Below, piece by piece: positions 6,807 through 7,872 of a DNA stretch of 7,872 nt. The notes under the pieces are model-generated. The model was not told the DNA's origin and did not search any database. It was given only the letters and a program-made list of their open reading frames with translations. Both the position numbers and the translations under genes were made by a program. The DNA is from an uncultured Pedobacter sp. (GTDB lineage: Bacteria > Bacteroidota > Bacteroidia > Sphingobacteriales > Sphingobacteriaceae). The DNA lies in contig CAMLDJ010000260.1 in assembly GCA_946478755.1 (NCBI GenBank), forward strand, positions 1-7,872, written 5' to 3'. Each line of letters begins with the position of its first letter. Within the stretch, counting starts at the first letter, position 1.

Positions 6807-7187
6807 TTATGCGCCTACCAGAGTTTTATAAGCATCTGCAGTTAACAGGCCATCTGCCTGGACAGCATCGGAAAGAGAAATTTTCACCATCCATCCCTGA
6901 CCATAAGGATCCGTATTTACCAGCTCCGGATTGTCATTTAAAGCGGCATTTACTTCTAATACTGTACCTGTTACCGGCATAAACAAATCTGACACGGTCT
7001 TAACTGCTTCAACAGTACCAAATACCTCGTCCTTGCTCACCTCATCACCTGCGGTATTGATGTCTATATATACAATATCACCTAACTCACGCTGAGCAAA
7101 ATCGGTAATACCAATATAAGCCTCATTACCTTCAACTTTTACCCATTCGTGGTCTTTAGTGTACTTTAATTCTGATGGAAAATTCAT
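6807..7187 (-). CDS. gcvH: Glycine cleavage system H protein
   Basis: GcvH carries a lipoyl group on a swinging lysine and shuttles the aminomethyl intermediate between the P, T and L proteins of the glycine cleavage system in the cytoplasm. The 126-residue product is a typical length. It begins with the conserved Y-T-K-D-H-E-W-V (9-16), then G-I-T-D-F-A-Q (26-32) and L-G-D-I-V-Y (35-40). The lipoylation site is K63 in V-E-A-V-K-T-V-S-D (59-67), followed by P-V-T-G (71-74). Near the C-terminus is G-Q-G-W-M-V-K-I. The ATG at 7187 follows an A/T-rich leader ending in a run of A on the coding strand. A promoter candidate lies just after the sprA stop, so gcvH may head its own operon. gcvP and gcvT are not in the window. 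H protein can also serve as a lipoyl donor for other 2-oxoacid complexes, but nothing here shows that. Confidence 0.97.
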   Translation of the reverse strand: MNFPSELKYTKDHEWVKVEGNEAYIGITDFAQRELGDIVYIDINTAGDEVSKDEVFGTVEAVKTVSDLFMPVTGTVLEVNAALNDNPELVNTDPYGQGWMVKISLSDAVQADGLLTADAYKTLVGA

Positions 7188-7253
7188 TTTTTTATTTATT
7201 TGTTAGTGCAATATTTAAAGAAGAAATCAGACAAGCTGATGCCTGATCTGCTC

Positions 7254-7285
7254 CAAAGGTAACTAAATCTGCTCATTTAAAACAA
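7254..7285 (-). promoter_or_regulatory. Candidate Bacteroidetes-type promoter for gcvH-vanZ-lipoprotein
   Basis: On the minus strand TACCTTTG (7261-7254) is an exact match to the Bacteroidetes -7 consensus TAnnTTTG. It is preceded after 21 nt by TTG (7285-7283), a reasonable -33 core. The start would lie near 7247, leaving a leader of about 60 nt before gcvH. The -33 box comes directly after the sprA stop codon, so gcvH can be transcribed independently of sprA. Prediction by eye. Confidence 0.5.
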
Positions 7286-7287
7286 CT

Positions 7288-7872
7288 CTAATTCAGGGTA
7301 ATCCTTAAGCTAAAACCGAAATTACTAAATGAAGTATTGAAGGTCTGTGAGGTATATGGTTTCGTTACATTAGAATCATAAAATACCCTTACATTAAACC
7401 GCTGGTTTAAGATGTAATCGACACTTGGCCTCAGCGTGATGTTCTTGGCTCCGGATGAGACTTCTGCTTCATCAACATCTGCTCTGTAAATAACTGTTTT
7501 ATTATCTCTTATGGCTACATCCAGTTTAAAATCCATGTTGTTGTCCGTCTTCAATCCCTTGAATAATCCAAAAGGGAACCTAAACTTGGTGGTGCGGTAT
7601 CCCAAACCAAAAACCATATTGTTCTCAGACAACTGAGCAAGCTGGCTATTGGCCAGGCTTAATCCCAGCATACGTGTTCTGCCAAGTTCAAAGTTCGCCG
7701 TCATATTATTTTTGAGGCGGGTATCAATACCAATAAGCGGAGAAAACTGCTCGGCAATAGTGACCTGTGCATACTGATAAACCGGCAGGAAGTTTCTATT
7801 CTCATCCCTGCTGCTCACCGCACCATTATCTTCCCTGTAACGGATCAATGAGTTGAAGCCATTAATGCTATA
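7288..7872 (-). CDS. sprA: SprA, type IX secretion outer-membrane translocon, C-terminal end (5' part outside window)
   Basis: SprA (Sov in Porphyromonas) is the giant outer-membrane beta-barrel that forms the type IX secretion pore and is needed for gliding in many Bacteroidota. Only the last 194 residues are visible. The frame is open to the right edge, so no start is in the window; the TTG at 7848 is internal. The recognisable C-terminal pattern includes I-A-E-Q-F-S-P-L-I-G-I-D followed by R-L-K-N-N, then L-S-L-A-N-S-Q-L, F-G-L-G-Y-R, D-V-A-I-R-D-N, L-R-P-S-V-D-Y-I-L-N and a final F-S-N-F-G-F-S-L-R-I-T-L-N. Alternating hydrophobic strands and a terminal beta-strand fit the barrel end. The full protein is usually over 2000 residues. 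It is followed on the same strand by gcvH after 100 nt. I compared with remembered SprA C-termini, not an alignment. Confidence 0.87.
   Translation of the reverse strand, partial: YSINGFNSLIRYREDNGAVSSRDENRNFLPVYQYAQVTIAEQFSPLIGIDTRLKNNMTANFELGRTRMLGLSLANSQLAQLSENNMVFGLGYRTTKFRFPFGLFKGLKTDNNMDFKLDVAIRDNKTVIYRADVDEAEVSSGAKNITLRPSVDYILNQRFNVRVFYDSNVTKPYTSQTFNTSFSNFGFSLRITLN

Noticed and set aside
7188..7253. Glycine riboswitch upstream of gcvH
   Set aside because: The predicted leader is only about 60 nt. It holds just a weak 5-bp stem (7226-7230 with 7236-7240 or 7243-7247) and lacks the tandem aptamer architecture.
7288..7848. A complete 186-aa gene starting at 7848
   Set aside because: The apparent start is a TTG inside a frame that continues to the window edge; the sequence is the C-terminal end of SprA.

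Overview
The window looks like chromosomal DNA of a Bacteroidota bacterium, most likely close to Sphingobacteriaceae/Pedobacter. Evidence: the C-terminus of the type IX secretion/gliding protein SprA, which is restricted to this phylum; a fused alpha/beta 2-oxoacid dehydrogenase E1; AT-rich leaders without Shine-Dalgarno sites; and promoter candidates of the Bacteroidetes TTTG/TAnnTTTG type. There are no rRNA or tRNA genes, insertion sequences or CRISPR arrays. Gene density is very high. Assignments come from reading motifs by eye; no database search was run.

Layout. Bases 1-3173 (+ strand): the 3' part of a LutB-type iron-sulfur lactate-utilization protein, cut by the left edge, then after 5 nt a 658-residue fused E1 component of a 2-oxoacid dehydrogenase complex. 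Bases 3186-6156 (- strand): an apparent feoA-feoB-SprT-like operon for ferrous iron uptake, with a zinc-peptidase-like protein last. It converges on the E1 gene with only 12 nt between stop codons. Bases 6202-6249: a perfect 20-bp inverted repeat, most likely a terminator. Bases 6293-7187 (- strand): a compact gcvH - vanZ-like - small lipoprotein operon. The lipoprotein is 40 codons long and overlaps the end of the vanZ-like gene by 20 nt. Bases 7288-7872 (- strand): the 3' end of sprA, cut by the right edge.

How it fits together. The left pair suggests carbon oxidation: LutB oxidises lactate to pyruvate as part of a LutABC complex, and the E1 decarboxylates a 2-oxoacid. The link is inferred from spacing only. 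FeoA and FeoB form the Fe(II) transporter and its small partner. The right block follows the sprA-gcvH-vanZ order that I recall from other Bacteroidota; the glycine cleavage H protein has no obvious functional tie to SprA. The most interesting item is the short Cys-rich lipoprotein at 6293-6415, which standard ORF calling would easily miss and which supplies the missing gene between the vanZ-like gene and the hairpin.

No gene-free stretch exceeds 300 bases. The longest are 6157-6292 (hairpin plus probable feo promoter) and 7188-7287 (probable gcvH promoter and leader). I see no clear sign of a wholly new multi-gene system; this is mostly core metabolism and envelope genes.
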